Of a stretch of DNA of 64,000 nucleotides, positions 37,071-44,490 are shown piece after piece. The position numbers and the translations under genes were made by a program. The stretch lies in contig NZ_CP083590.1 in assembly GCF_020099395.1 (NCBI RefSeq), positions 4,154,001 to 4,218,000 on the forward strand. The letters run 5' to 3'. The notes under the pieces are model-generated. The model had not been told where the DNA came from, did not search any database, and saw only the letters and a list, made by a program, of their open reading frames with translations. The DNA comes from Streptomyces mobaraensis (GTDB lineage: Bacteria; Actinomycetota; Actinomycetes; Streptomycetales; Streptomycetaceae). Each line of letters starts with the position of its first letter. Position 1 is the stretch's first letter.

Positions 37071-37730
37071 TCATCCCGCCACGGCCCGTACCGCCTCCTC
37101 CACCGGCGTCCGCCCGCCGATCAGCTCCAGCGTCCGGCCCGCGGTCCCCGGGGCGTCCAGCAGTCCCAGCAGGACGGCCGCCACGTCGTCCCGGGTGACC
37201 TCGCCGCGGCCCGTCGACTCGTCCAGCGTGACCAGGCCGGTGCCCGGGTCGTCCGTGAGCCGGCCGGGGCGGAGGATCGTCCAGTCCAGGCCCGCGCGGG
37301 AGCGGACGTCCGCGTCCGCGGCGCCCTTGGCGCGCAGGTAGGCCGCGAAGACCGGGTCGGTGCCCTCGGGGGGCTGCCCGTCGGCGCCCATGCTGGAGAC
37401 GACGACGAAGCGCCGTACCCCGGCCGCCTCCGCCGCGTCGGCGAAGAGGGTGGCCGCGCCGCGGTCCACGCTGTCCTTGCGCTCGATGCCGCTGCCGGGG
37501 CCCGCGCCGGCCGCGAAGACGGCGGCGTCGGCGCCCTCCAGGTGCCGGGCGATGTCCGCGACGGACGCCGACTCCAGGTCGCAGACGACCGGTTCGGCCC
37601 CGGCGGCGAGCAGGTCGCCCGCCTGTTCCGGCCGGCGGATCACGCCGGCCACCTCGTCTCCGCGCCGGGCGAGCAGCCGCTCCAGCCGCAGCGCGATCTG
37701 TCCATGTCCACCAGCGATGACAATGCGCAT
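37071..37730 (-). CDS. NAD(P)-binding atypical SDR (NAD(P)H-binding family)
   Basis: 219 residues from ATG 37730. The N-terminal MRIVIAGGHGQIALRLERLL is a Rossmann GxxGxxG motif of the atypical short-chain dehydrogenase/YwnB-like group. VCDLESASVADIARHLEGAD, VVVSSMGAD and LDWTILRPGRLTDDPGTG complete the family pattern. The catalytic YxxxK is reduced to YLRAK (AAYLRAKGAAD). It probably binds NADPH as a redox sensor, reductase or epimerase; substrate unknown. It follows the amidohydrolase gene on the same strand after 32 bases, so the two may be co-transcribed. Confidence 0.9.
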   Translation of the reverse strand: MRIVIAGGHGQIALRLERLLARRGDEVAGVIRRPEQAGDLLAAGAEPVVCDLESASVADIARHLEGADAAVFAAGAGPGSGIERKDSVDRGAATLFADAAEAAGVRRFVVVSSMGADGQPPEGTDPVFAAYLRAKGAADADVRSRAGLDWTILRPGRLTDDPGTGLVTLDESTGRGEVTRDDVAAVLLGLLDAPGTAGRTLELIGGRTPVEEAVRAVAG

Positions 37731-37762
37731 GATCCGACCGTACGCCCCGGTGGTCACGGGCC

Positions 37763-39058
37763 TCAGGAGGAGGGTTCGCCCCCGCGCGGCGCCTGCCGGG
37801 GCAGCTCCAGGGCGGGTGCCCCCGCCGAGTGCCGGTACTCGCGGACGGCGCTCGTCCGTGACACCACCCGTCCCCGGTGCACCACCAGCCGGCTGTAGCC
37901 CAGCGAGAGCACCCCGGCCACTCCGCCCCCGCGGATCGCCAGCAGTTCGGCCGGGAACCCGGCCTCCACCCGGACCTCCGGCAGCCCCATCGCCTCCCGT
38001 GCCCGCCCGCTCACCGCCTCGTACGCCTGGTCGGGGGGCAGTTCGCCGCGCGAGGCGAGCAGGAACGCGGCCTCCAGCGGGTCGCCGCGGCCGACCGGGT
38101 TGGCGGCGTCCCGGACCGCCCCGCTGCCGGCCGCGACCCGCACACCGGCGGCGCGCAGCAGCCGTACGGGCGCGGCGTGCGAGACGCGGTAGCGGCTGCG
38201 GGCGGTGGCCCCGCAGTCGCCCTGCGGCAGGCACACCACCGTCACACCGGCGGCGGCCAGCTGCTCGGCGGCCCGGACGGCGGTCTCCCGGGGGAGCCGG
38301 GCCAGGCCGCCGCACGGGCCGAGGGTGACGGCCGGGCGCAGGCCGCCGGCCATCGCGGCGATCCGGGCCAGCCGGGGCGGGTCGTCGGCGTCGGTGTGCA
38401 GGTCCACCGCGCAGCCGTGCTCGGCGGCGATCCGCAGGACGGCCTCCACGTAGCCGGTCGGGTCCGGGTCCAGGTCGGGGCAGCCGCCGACGGCGGTGGC
38501 GCCCATCTTGACCGCGTCCCGGAGCATGGCGAGACCGTCGGCCCCGGCGAGGCCGGTGAGCAGCCCGGGGACGGCGACGGCCGTGAGGTCGGTGAGGTCG
38601 CGCAGGACGCGGCGGGCGGCCAGGACGCCCTCCAGCGCCCGCAGGCCGTGCACGTCGCCGACGCGGACGTGCGAGCGGACGGCGGTGGCGCCGTGGCCGA
38701 GCTGGAGCAGCGCCGCCTCGGTGGCGCGCCGCTGGACGTCCTCGACGCCGTCCGGGACCGGGCCCGCGAGGTCGGCGGTGAGCGCGGTGTCGCCGTGCGC
38801 GTGCGGTTCGGCCGGGGCCGGCAGCAGCAGGTAGCCGTGGAGGTCGCAGCGGACGCCGGGGGCGAGGCTGCCCGCCGTGCCGACGGCCTCGACGCGCCCG
38901 CCGCTCAGCCGGACGTCCACCACGCGGCCGTCGGCGAGGTGGGCGCCGCAGAGGACCAGGGGCTTCTCGCCGGGACCGCCGCCGCCCGGGGAGCCGGGCG
39001 GGGAGCTCGCGTCGCCGTCGGGGTTCCTCGCGGGCTGCGGCTGCTGGTTGTCGGGCAT
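37763..39058 (-). CDS. Cytosine-deaminase-like amidohydrolase with altered active site
   Basis: 431 residues from ATG 39058 (GGGAG nine bases upstream). The overall pattern is that of the cytosine deaminase/CodA branch of the amidohydrolase superfamily, with a composite N- and C-terminal beta domain. The first metal pair is kept (EPHAHGD, His86 and His88) and a His remains at 221 (VDLHTDADDP). However, the Glu after that His is Ala, the expected His of the next metal strand is replaced in TLGPCGGLA (246-254), and the metal-binding Asp of the usual G(S/T)DNVRD motif is Gly313 (AAGSGAVRD). The enzyme is probably inactive or has a changed chemistry. It lies 32 bases upstream of an NAD(P)-binding protein gene. 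Confidence 0.82.
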   Translation of the reverse strand: MPDNQQPQPARNPDGDASSPPGSPGGGGPGEKPLVLCGAHLADGRVVDVRLSGGRVEAVGTAGSLAPGVRCDLHGYLLLPAPAEPHAHGDTALTADLAGPVPDGVEDVQRRATEAALLQLGHGATAVRSHVRVGDVHGLRALEGVLAARRVLRDLTDLTAVAVPGLLTGLAGADGLAMLRDAVKMGATAVGGCPDLDPDPTGYVEAVLRIAAEHGCAVDLHTDADDPPRLARIAAMAGGLRPAVTLGPCGGLARLPRETAVRAAEQLAAAGVTVVCLPQGDCGATARSRYRVSHAAPVRLLRAAGVRVAAGSGAVRDAANPVGRGDPLEAAFLLASRGELPPDQAYEAVSGRAREAMGLPEVRVEAGFPAELLAIRGGGVAGVLSLGYSRLVVHRGRVVSRTSAVREYRHSAGAPALELPRQAPRGGEPSS

Positions 39059-39295
39059 CGCGCTCCCTACGGTCCGGGGCATTCGCGCAGCGTGATCCCG
39101 AGCCTAGGCCGCGGGGGGAGCGGGTTCGAGCAGGCGGCGGCGCGCTGCGAATAGTCGTACCGGCGGAGGCGCCCCGGTGTGGTCCTACGGGGGCGGGGTG
39201 CGGCCGGTGCGGTGCTGGTGGGCGGCTGTGGCGCGGCTCCGGGCCGGGCTCCGGACGCCGTCCCGGGCCTCCGCCCGGGGGTGCTCCGGTACGGA

Positions 39296-39325
39296 TTTCA
39301 CCTTCGGCCGCAGAGCGTGTAATGT
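39296..39325 (+). promoter_or_regulatory. Promoter of tRNA-Thr
   Basis: TTTCAC (39296-39301), 18-base spacer, TAATGT (39320-39325), with the tRNA starting 12 bases later. This resembles a housekeeping promoter. Confidence 0.5.
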
Positions 39326-39336
39326 CTTCCTCGCTC

Positions 39337-39409
39337 GCCCCAATAGCTCAGTCGGCAGAGCGTCTCCATGGTAAGGAGAAGGTCAACGGTTCGATTCCGT
39401 TTTGGGGCT
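39337..39409 (+). tRNA. tRNA-Thr (GGT)
   Basis: 73-base cloverleaf: GCCCCAA pairs with TTGGGGC, anticodon arm TCTCC-ATGGTAA-GGAGA (anticodon GGT), T arm CGGTTCGATTCCG. CCA is not encoded. Confidence 0.96.
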
Positions 39410-39425
39410 CTGGTGTGAGGGGTCT

Positions 39426-39443
39426 CCCCGTCTTCGGACGGGG
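39426..39443 (+). other. UUCG-capped hairpin between the two tRNAs
   Basis: CCCCGTC-TTCG-GACGGGG, a 7-bp stem with a very stable UUCG tetraloop, lies between tRNA-Thr and tRNA-Met. It may guide processing of a dicistronic tRNA transcript or cause partial termination. Confidence 0.7.
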
Positions 39444-39461
39444 GGACACCCCCCGCATCAA

Positions 39462-39534
39462 AGCGGCGTAGCTCAGTCGGTAGAGCAAGCGGCTCATAAT
39501 CGCTGTGTCACCGGTTCAAGTCCGGTCGCCGCTA
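39462..39534 (+). tRNA. tRNA-Met (CAT), elongator type
   Basis: 73-base cloverleaf: AGCGGCG pairs with CGCCGCT, anticodon loop CTCATAA (anticodon CAT). The paired first base (A-T) marks an elongator rather than an initiator tRNA. T arm CCGGTTCAAGTCCGG. CCA is not encoded. Confidence 0.95.
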
Positions 39535-39539
39535 CCCAC

Positions 39540-39582
39540 AGTAGCCGATTGCGGGGTCGGTCCTCCGATCGGCTACTCTTGT
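39540..39582 (+). terminator. tRNA-Met terminator
   Basis: Inverted repeat AGTAGCCGAT (39540-39549) and ATCGGCTACT (39568-39577), then CTTGT. It is six bases after the tRNA and 37 bases before rpmG, so some read-through into rpmG may occur. Confidence 0.75.
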
Positions 39583-39618
39583 CTGCGTTAATCCGTCCAT
39601 CCGTCAAGGAGCACTCAC

Positions 39619-39783
39619 GTGGCTGCCACCGACGTCCGCCCGAAGATCACGCTGGCCTGCGTGGAGTGCAAGGAGCGGAACTACATCACCAAGAAGAACC
39701 GGCGCAACGACCCGGACCGTCTTGAGATGAAGAAGCACTGCCCGCGTTGCAACGCGCACACCGCGCACCGCGAAACGCGATAG
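39619..39783 (+). CDS. rpmG: 50S ribosomal protein L33
   Basis: 54 residues from GTG 39619 with AAGGAG upstream. This is the zinc-binding (C+) form of L33: Cys14-x2-Cys17 (CVEC) and Cys41-x2-Cys44 (CPRC). Streptomycetes also keep a Zn-free paralogue used in zinc starvation elsewhere. It is the first gene of the rpmG-hadAB-like block and follows two tRNA genes, as in mycobacteria. Confidence 0.97.
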   Translation: MAATDVRPKITLACVECKERNYITKKNRRNDPDRLEMKKHCPRCNAHTAHRETR

Positions 39784-39795
39784 CGCACAGTCGTT

Positions 39796-39832
39796 CATGA
39801 GGCCGTCCCCGATTTCTGGGGGCGGCCTCATG
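39796..39832 (+). terminator. Hairpin after rpmG
   Basis: CATGAGGCCG and TCCCC at 39796-39810 pair with GGGGG and CGGCCTCATG at 39818-39832, 13 bases after the L33 stop. No T-run; the following gene starts 31 bases on, so it may only attenuate. Confidence 0.7.
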
Positions 39833-39862
39833 GCGTATCCCCACCCAGGAGGTGCCGAGCCG

Positions 39863-40330
39863 ATGGCGCTCGACCAGTCCTTCGTCGGACGGACCTATCC
39901 GGCCACCGCCCCTTATGAGGTCGGCCGCGAGAAGATCCGTGAATTCGCCGAGGCCATCGGCGACGAGAACCCGGCGTACACCGACGCCGAGGCCGCCAAG
40001 GCGCTCGGCCACCCGGATGTGATCGCCCCGCCGACCTTTGTGTTCGCCATCACTTACCGGGCCGCCGGCCAGGTGATCGAGGACCCGCAGCTGGGGCTGG
40101 ACTACAGCCGCGTCGTCCACGGCGATCAGAAGTTCACCTACACCCGCCCGGTCCGCGCGGGTGACCGGCTGACGGTCACCTCCACCATCGAGGCGATCAA
40201 GTCGATGGCGGGCAACGATCTGCTGACCATCCGGGGCGACGTCCACGACGAGCACGGCGAGCACGTGGTGACCGCCCACACGATGCTGGTGGCCCGTGGC
40301 CCCGAGGCCGCCGGGGAAGGGGAGGCGTGA
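39863..40330 (+). CDS. HadA-like MaoC-family (R)-hydratase subunit
   Basis: 155 residues from ATG 39863, with a near-perfect AGGAGGTG upstream. Single hot-dog fold of the MaoC N-terminal type: FVGRTYPATAPYEVGREKIR EF start, IGDENPAYTD, GHPDVIAPPTFVFAI. The catalytic Asp-x4-His pair of hydratase 2 is absent (ENPAY takes its place), as in mycobacterial HadA, which is the substrate-tunnel partner. It overlaps the next gene by one base and presumably forms a heterodimer with it. Substrate: a 3-hydroxyacyl thioester, by family. Confidence 0.88.
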   Translation: MALDQSFVGRTYPATAPYEVGREKIREFAEAIGDENPAYTDAEAAKALGHPDVIAPPTFVFAITYRAAGQVIEDPQLGLDYSRVVHGDQKFTYTRPVRAGDRLTVTSTIEAIKSMAGNDLLTIRGDVHDEHGEHVVTAHTMLVARGPEAAGEGEA

Positions 40331-40764
40331 TGACCGCCAAGGTCTCCTACGACGACGTCGAGGTCGGCACGGAGCTGCCGGTGCGCGAGTTCCCTGTGAA
40401 CCGCGCCACGCTGGTGCGCTACGCGGGCGCCTCCGGCGACTTCAACCCGATCCACTGGAACGAGCGGTTCGCCAAGGAGGTCGGGCTCCCGGACGTGATC
40501 GCGCACGGCATGTTCACCATGGCCGAGGCGGTCCGCGTGATCACCGACTGGGCCGGCGACCCGGGCGCGGTGGCCGAGTACGGGGTGCGCTTCACCAAGC
40601 CGGTCGTCGTCCCGGACGACGACGAGGGCGCGGTCATCGAGGTCAGCGGCAAGGTCGCGGCCAAGCTGGACGACGAGGCGCGGACCGTGCGCGTGGACCT
40701 GCTGGTGCGCAGCGCGGGGCAGCGGGTGCTCGGCATGCCGCGGGCCGTCGTGCGGCTGGCCTGA
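40330..40764 (+). CDS. HadB-like MaoC-family (R)-hydratase, catalytic subunit
   Basis: 144 residues. ATG 40330 shares its A with the stop of the previous gene; GTG 40327 would add one residue. GDFNPIHWNERFAKEVGLPD with IAHGMFTMA is the hydratase-2 motif with catalytic Asp and His intact. Together with the upstream subunit it should dehydrate (R)-3-hydroxyacyl-ACP/CoA. In mycobacteria HadAB serves mycolic acid synthesis; streptomycetes make none, so a fatty-acid or other acyl role is inferred. Gene order rpmG-hadA-hadB near secE-nusG is shared. Confidence 0.9.
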   Translation: MTAKVSYDDVEVGTELPVREFPVNRATLVRYAGASGDFNPIHWNERFAKEVGLPDVIAHGMFTMAEAVRVITDWAGDPGAVAEYGVRFTKPVVVPDDDEGAVIEVSGKVAAKLDDEARTVRVDLLVRSAGQRVLGMPRAVVRLA

Positions 40765-40770
40765 GGTCCT

Positions 40771-40815
40771 CGGGGCGGCCCAGGGGGCGGCGTCCGCCGT
40801 CCTGGGGCCGCCCCG
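40771..40815 (+). terminator. Terminator of the rpmG-hadAB-like unit
   Basis: CGGGGCGGCC-CAGG (40771-40784) pairs with CCTGGGGCCGCCCCG (40801-40815) with one bulge, and an inner GGCGG/CCGCC hairpin, seven bases after the stop. Confidence 0.75.
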
Positions 40816-40832
40816 GTCTTGGGGTTGCGAAG

Positions 40833-40850
40833 TTAGTTATCGACCACTAA
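40833..40850. promoter_or_regulatory. TetR operator at the regulator gene
   Basis: TTAGTTATCGACCACTAA, an imperfect palindrome 11 bases before the regulator start. Read on the minus strand it is TTAGTGGTCGATAACTAA, which matches 15 of 18 bases of the site before the transporter gene (41471-41488). Its A/T content stands out from the surroundings. Confidence 0.8.
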
Positions 40851-40860
40851 TCTTCCCCTC

Positions 40861-41412
40861 ATGGTCAGGATGAGTGCGGAGGAGCGGCGCGAGAGCGTCG
40901 TCCGGGCGGCGGTCGCCGAGTTCGCCCGCGGCGGCTACCACGGCACCTCGACGGAGACGATCGCCCGCCGGGTGGGCGTGTCGCAGCCGTACCTCTTCCG
41001 CCTCTTCCCGGGCAAGCAGGCGATCTTCCTCGCCGCGGTCGACGCGTGCCAGGAGAAGATCATCCGCACCTTCGAGGAGGCCGCCGACGGCGTGCCGCCG
41101 GAGGGGGTCGTGAAGGCGATGGGCCTGGCCTACGAAGCCCTCATCGCCCGCGACAAGGAGACGCTGCTGATGCTCATGCAGATGTGCGTCGCCGTCGCCT
41201 CCGCCGAGGCGGCGGGCGACATGGAGTTCGGCCGCCCGATCCGGGCGGGCTGGGAGCGGCTCACCGATCAGGTCCGCCTGGCGCTGGGGGGCGACCCGGA
41301 GCAGACGGCCCGGTTTATGGCCCACGGGATGCTCATCAACTCGCTGGTCTCGCTGGGCTTCCCGCCCGAGCACCGGGTGTGGGACGGGCTGCCGCCCTCC
41401 CGGCGCGGCTGA
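40861..41412 (+). CDS. TetR-family repressor
   Basis: 183 residues from ATG 40861 (ATG 40870 is an alternative). The N-terminal helix-turn-helix is VVRAAVAEFARGGYHGTSTE with IARRVGVSQPYLFRLFPGKQ, the TetR signature. The remaining helices form the ligand-binding domain. Palindromic operators sit just before this gene and before the MFS gene that follows 88 bases downstream. The simplest model is autorepression plus repression of the exporter, lifted by a transported drug or metabolite. Confidence 0.93.
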   Translation: MVRMSAEERRESVVRAAVAEFARGGYHGTSTETIARRVGVSQPYLFRLFPGKQAIFLAAVDACQEKIIRTFEEAADGVPPEGVVKAMGLAYEALIARDKETLLMLMQMCVAVASAEAAGDMEFGRPIRAGWERLTDQVRLALGGDPEQTARFMAHGMLINSLVSLGFPPEHRVWDGLPPSRRG

Positions 41413-41470
41413 CCCGGCACGCCACCGGATTCACCGGCCCTCCAGGCCGGTTTTCTTCCGCCGCCGAAAG

Positions 41471-41488
41471 TTAGTGACCGATAAATAA
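41471..41488. promoter_or_regulatory. TetR operator at the MFS gene
   Basis: TTAGTGACCGATAAATAA, 12 bases before the GTG start and overlapping the expected promoter region. It shares 15 of 18 bases with the inverse of the site at 40833-40850. Confidence 0.8.
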
Positions 41489-41500
41489 GCAGGGGGAGAA

Positions 41501-42949
41501 GTGGAACAACAAGCCTCACGACGCGCCGTCTGGGCCCTCGTCGCCTCGGGCGCGGCCGGCTTCATGGCCGCGCTCGACAACCTCGTCGTCACCACCGCGC
41601 TGCCGACCCTCCGCCGGGACCTCGGCGGTTCGCTCGAAGACCTCGAATGGACGGTCAGCGCCTACACGCTCACCTACGCGGTCCTGCTGATGTTCGGCGC
41701 CGCGCTCGGCGACCGGTTCGGCCGCCGCAGGTTCTTCGGCATCGGCATCGCGCTGTTCACCGCCGCCTCCGCGGCCGCCGCGCTGTCGTCCGGCATCGAC
41801 ACGCTCATCGCCTTCCGGGCCGTCCAGGGCGTCGGCGCCGCGATCATGACGCCGCTGAGCCTCACCCTGCTGACCGCCGCCACCCCGCCCGAACGGCGCG
41901 GCACGGCCTTCGGCATCTGGGGCGCCATCAACGGCCTCGCCGTCGCCACCGGCCCGCTCATCGGCGGCGGACTCACCGAGCACATCTCCTGGCACTGGAT
42001 CTTCTGGCTCAACGTCCCGATCGGGCTGCTCCTCCTCCCGATCGTCCGGTTCCGCGTCGCCGAGTCCCGCACGCCGGACGCCCGGCTCGACATCCTCGGC
42101 ACGGTCCTCGTCAGCGGCGGCCTCTTCGGCGTCGTCTTCGCCGTCGTCAACGTCAACACGTACGGCTGGACGAGCGGCCGGGTGCTCACCGGACTCGTCG
42201 TGGGAGCCCTGCTGCTCGCCGCCTTCGTCCGGCACGGCATCACCCACCACAAGCCCATGCTGCCCATGCGCCTCTTCCGCAACCGGGCCTTCAGTGGCGT
42301 CAACGCGGCCGGGCTGCTGATGTTCTTCGGCATGTTCGGCTCGATCTTCCTGCTCAGCCAGTTCCTGCAGGGCGTCGGCGGCTACTCGCCCACCGAGGCG
42401 GGCCTGCGCATGCTGCCCTGGACCGGGGCCTCACTGATCGTCGCCCCGCTCGCGGGCCGGCTCGCCGACCGGGTCGGCGGGCGCATCGTGGTCGTCTGGG
42501 GCCTCATCTGCCAGGCGACCGGACTCGCCTACTACGCCCTGGTCCTCGCCACCGACCTCTCCTACCCGGCCCAGCTGCCCGCCCTGATCCTCAACGGCGT
42601 CGGCATGGCCCTCTTCTTCGCCCCCTCCTCCGCGCTCGCCATGTCCTCGGTGGGCCCCGCCGAGCAGGGCATCGTCTCCGGGACGAACAGTGCGCTGCGC
42701 GAGGTCGGCGGGGCGTTCGGGGTCGCCGTCCTCGGCTCGGTCTTCTCCGCGAACGGCGGGTTCGGATCGCCCCAGGCGGTCGTGGACGGCACCACGCCGG
42801 CGCTGTGGATCGGCGCCGCGGGCGTCGCCCTCGCGGCGCTGGCCGCGGCCCTCATCCCGCGGCGCGGACGGCCCGCGGCCGTGGGGGCGGGCACGGCGCG
42901 GGCGACGGAAACGGTGGACGGGCGCGAGGCGGCGCCGGCCGGCCGGTAG
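41501..42949 (+). CDS. MFS multidrug exporter, DHA2 (14-TM) family
   Basis: 482 residues from GTG 41501 with GGGGGAG upstream. Fourteen membrane segments. Motif C-like GPLIGG, motif A DRFGRRRFF after helix 2, the DHA2 motif D1-like LDNLVVTTALPTLRRDLG in helix 1 and WTVSAYTLTYAVLL in helix 2 identify an EmrB/QacA-type drug:proton antiporter. The Ala/Gly/Thr-rich C-terminal tail is cytoplasmic. It is paired with the TetR-type repressor upstream. The substrate is unknown. Confidence 0.94.
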   Translation: MEQQASRRAVWALVASGAAGFMAALDNLVVTTALPTLRRDLGGSLEDLEWTVSAYTLTYAVLLMFGAALGDRFGRRRFFGIGIALFTAASAAAALSSGIDTLIAFRAVQGVGAAIMTPLSLTLLTAATPPERRGTAFGIWGAINGLAVATGPLIGGGLTEHISWHWIFWLNVPIGLLLLPIVRFRVAESRTPDARLDILGTVLVSGGLFGVVFAVVNVNTYGWTSGRVLTGLVVGALLLAAFVRHGITHHKPMLPMRLFRNRAFSGVNAAGLLMFFGMFGSIFLLSQFLQGVGGYSPTEAGLRMLPWTGASLIVAPLAGRLADRVGGRIVVVWGLICQATGLAYYALVLATDLSYPAQLPALILNGVGMALFFAPSSALAMSSVGPAEQGIVSGTNSALREVGGAFGVAVLGSVFSANGGFGSPQAVVDGTTPALWIGAAGVALAALAAALIPRRGRPAAVGAGTARATETVDGREAAPAGR

Positions 42950-42970
42950 CGCCTCCTCGGGCCGCGAGCC

Positions 42971-43000
42971 GCCCGGGCCGCCGTTCCGGGCGGCCCGGGC
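42971..43000 (+). terminator. Terminator of the MFS gene
   Basis: Perfect 12-bp stem GCCCGGGCCGCC (42971-42982) with its complement at 42989-43000 and a 6-base loop, 21 bases after the stop. Confidence 0.85.
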
Positions 43001-43299
43001 GCCGCGCGTCGCGGCGGACACCGCCGACGGCCGTCCCGCCCGTGTGCCCGGGATGCCCACGGCGCGGGAACCGACGCCGCGCCCTCGCCGGCGGGCACCG
43101 GCGTCTTCCTGACGCCGCCGGGGGCGCCCCCGACCGGTGTCACCCGTCGGCCGGGCCGCCCACCGCGCGGACGCCGGCCTCCCGGCCCCTCGGGGCGCGC
43201 TCAGGGCCGGCCCCCACGGGAGGGCGCCGACGCCGGGCCGGCCCGGGCCGAGCGAGGCCGGACCGGGCCGCCACGCCACGTCCCCGTACCCTTGTCGCC
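43001..43299. other. Intergenic region before murB
   Basis: About 300 bases with no supported gene. It must carry the murB promoter; nothing resembling a strong -35/-10 pair was recognised. Confidence 0.4.
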
Positions 43300-44355
43300 G
43301 TGCAGGAACTCCACGACACCCCCCTCGCCCCCCTGACCACCTTCCGTCTCGGTGGCCCCGCGACCCGTCTGGTCACGGCCGTCACCGACGAGGAAGTGAT
43401 CGCGACCGTGCGCGAGGCCGAAGCCTCCGGGACGCCGCTGCTGATCATCGGCGGCGGCAGCAACCTCGTGATCTCAGACAAGGGCTTCGACGGCGTCGCC
43501 CTGCGCATCGCCACCGCCGGATTCTCGCTCCGGGGCACCGGCCTGGAGCTCGCCGCCGGCGAGAACTGGTCCGACGCCGTCGCCCGCACCGTCGAGGCCG
43601 GGCTCGCCGGCATCGAGTGCATGGCCGGCATCCCCGGCTCGGCCGGCGCCACCCCGATCCAGAACGTGGGCGCCTACGGCCAGGAGGTCTCCTCCGTCAT
43701 CACCGAGGTCGTCGCCTACGACCGCCGGACCGGCGAGACCGTCGTCCTGCCGAACGCCGAGTGCGGCTTCTCCTACCGGCACAGCCGCTTCAAGGAGGAC
43801 CCCTCCCGCTACGTCGTCCTGCGCGTCCGCTTCGCCCTGGAGGACGCGGGCGGCCTCTCCGCGCCCATCAAGTACCCCGAGACCGCCCGCACCCTCGGCG
43901 TCGAGGCCGGGGACCGCGTCCCCGCCGCCACCGCCCGCGAGACCGTGCTGCGGCTGCGCGCCGGCAAGGGCATGGTGCTCGACCCCGAGGACCACGACAC
44001 CTGGTCCGCCGGGTCGTTCTTCACCAACCCCGTGCTCACGGCCGAGCAGCACGCGGCCTTCCTGGCCCGGGCGGCGGAGCGGCTCGGGGCGGACGTCGTC
44101 CCGCCGGCCTACCCGGCGGGAGACGGGCTGGTGAAGACGTCTGCCGCCTGGCTGATCGACAAGGCGGGGTTCGGGAAGGGGTACGGGTCCGGGCCCGCGC
44201 GGATCTCGACCAAGCACACGCTGGCCCTGACGAACCGGGGATCGGCCACGACGGAGGATCTGCTGGCGCTCGCCCGGGAGGTGCGGGACGGGGTCCGGGA
44301 GGCTTTTGGGGTGACCCTGGTGAACGAGCCGGTGACGGTGGGCGTCAGCCTTTAA
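43300..44355 (+). CDS. murB: UDP-N-acetylenolpyruvoylglucosamine reductase
   Basis: 351 residues from GTG 43300. MurB reduces the enolpyruvyl ether of UDP-GlcNAc to UDP-MurNAc with NADPH and FAD in peptidoglycan synthesis. Visible features: TTFRLGGPATRLV, the FAD motif LLIIGGGSNLVISDKGFDGV, GIPGSAGATPIQNVGAYGQE, FSYRHSRFK, the catalytic Ser in SAGSFFTNP and the final Glu in LVNEPVTVG. C-terminal AAWLIDKAGFGKGYGSGPAR is the type I extra region. The start is a weak GTG without a clear ribosome-binding site, but the N-terminus is right for the family. Confidence 0.96.
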   Translation: MQELHDTPLAPLTTFRLGGPATRLVTAVTDEEVIATVREAEASGTPLLIIGGGSNLVISDKGFDGVALRIATAGFSLRGTGLELAAGENWSDAVARTVEAGLAGIECMAGIPGSAGATPIQNVGAYGQEVSSVITEVVAYDRRTGETVVLPNAECGFSYRHSRFKEDPSRYVVLRVRFALEDAGGLSAPIKYPETARTLGVEAGDRVPAATARETVLRLRAGKGMVLDPEDHDTWSAGSFFTNPVLTAEQHAAFLARAAERLGADVVPPAYPAGDGLVKTSAAWLIDKAGFGKGYGSGPARISTKHTLALTNRGSATTEDLLALAREVRDGVREAFGVTLVNEPVTVGVSL

Positions 44356-44361
44356 CCCCGT

Positions 44362-44490
44362 AGGGGCTTGGGGCGGGAGGGGTTGCCCCGGTCCCGCCCC
44401 TTCCCGTTTCTCGCGGGGGCTGCGCCCCCACACCCCCGAAGCACGCTTCGCGTGCTGTCCTCAAACGCCGGACGGGCTGGATTCAGGCCG
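44362..44490. repeat. Dispersed hairpin repeat, copy 3
   Basis: Blocks GGTTGCCCCGGTCCCGCCCC, CCGTTTCTCGCGGGGGCTGC, ACCCCCGAAGCACGC and CTGTCCTCAAACGCCGGACG match copies 1 and 4. It occupies the convergent junction of murB and the adenosine deaminase gene. Confidence 0.8.

Noticed and set aside
39337..39534. CRISPR-like or phage attachment function of the tRNA-Thr/tRNA-Met pair
   Set aside because: Both tRNAs are complete and no partial duplicate of their 3' ends occurs in the window.
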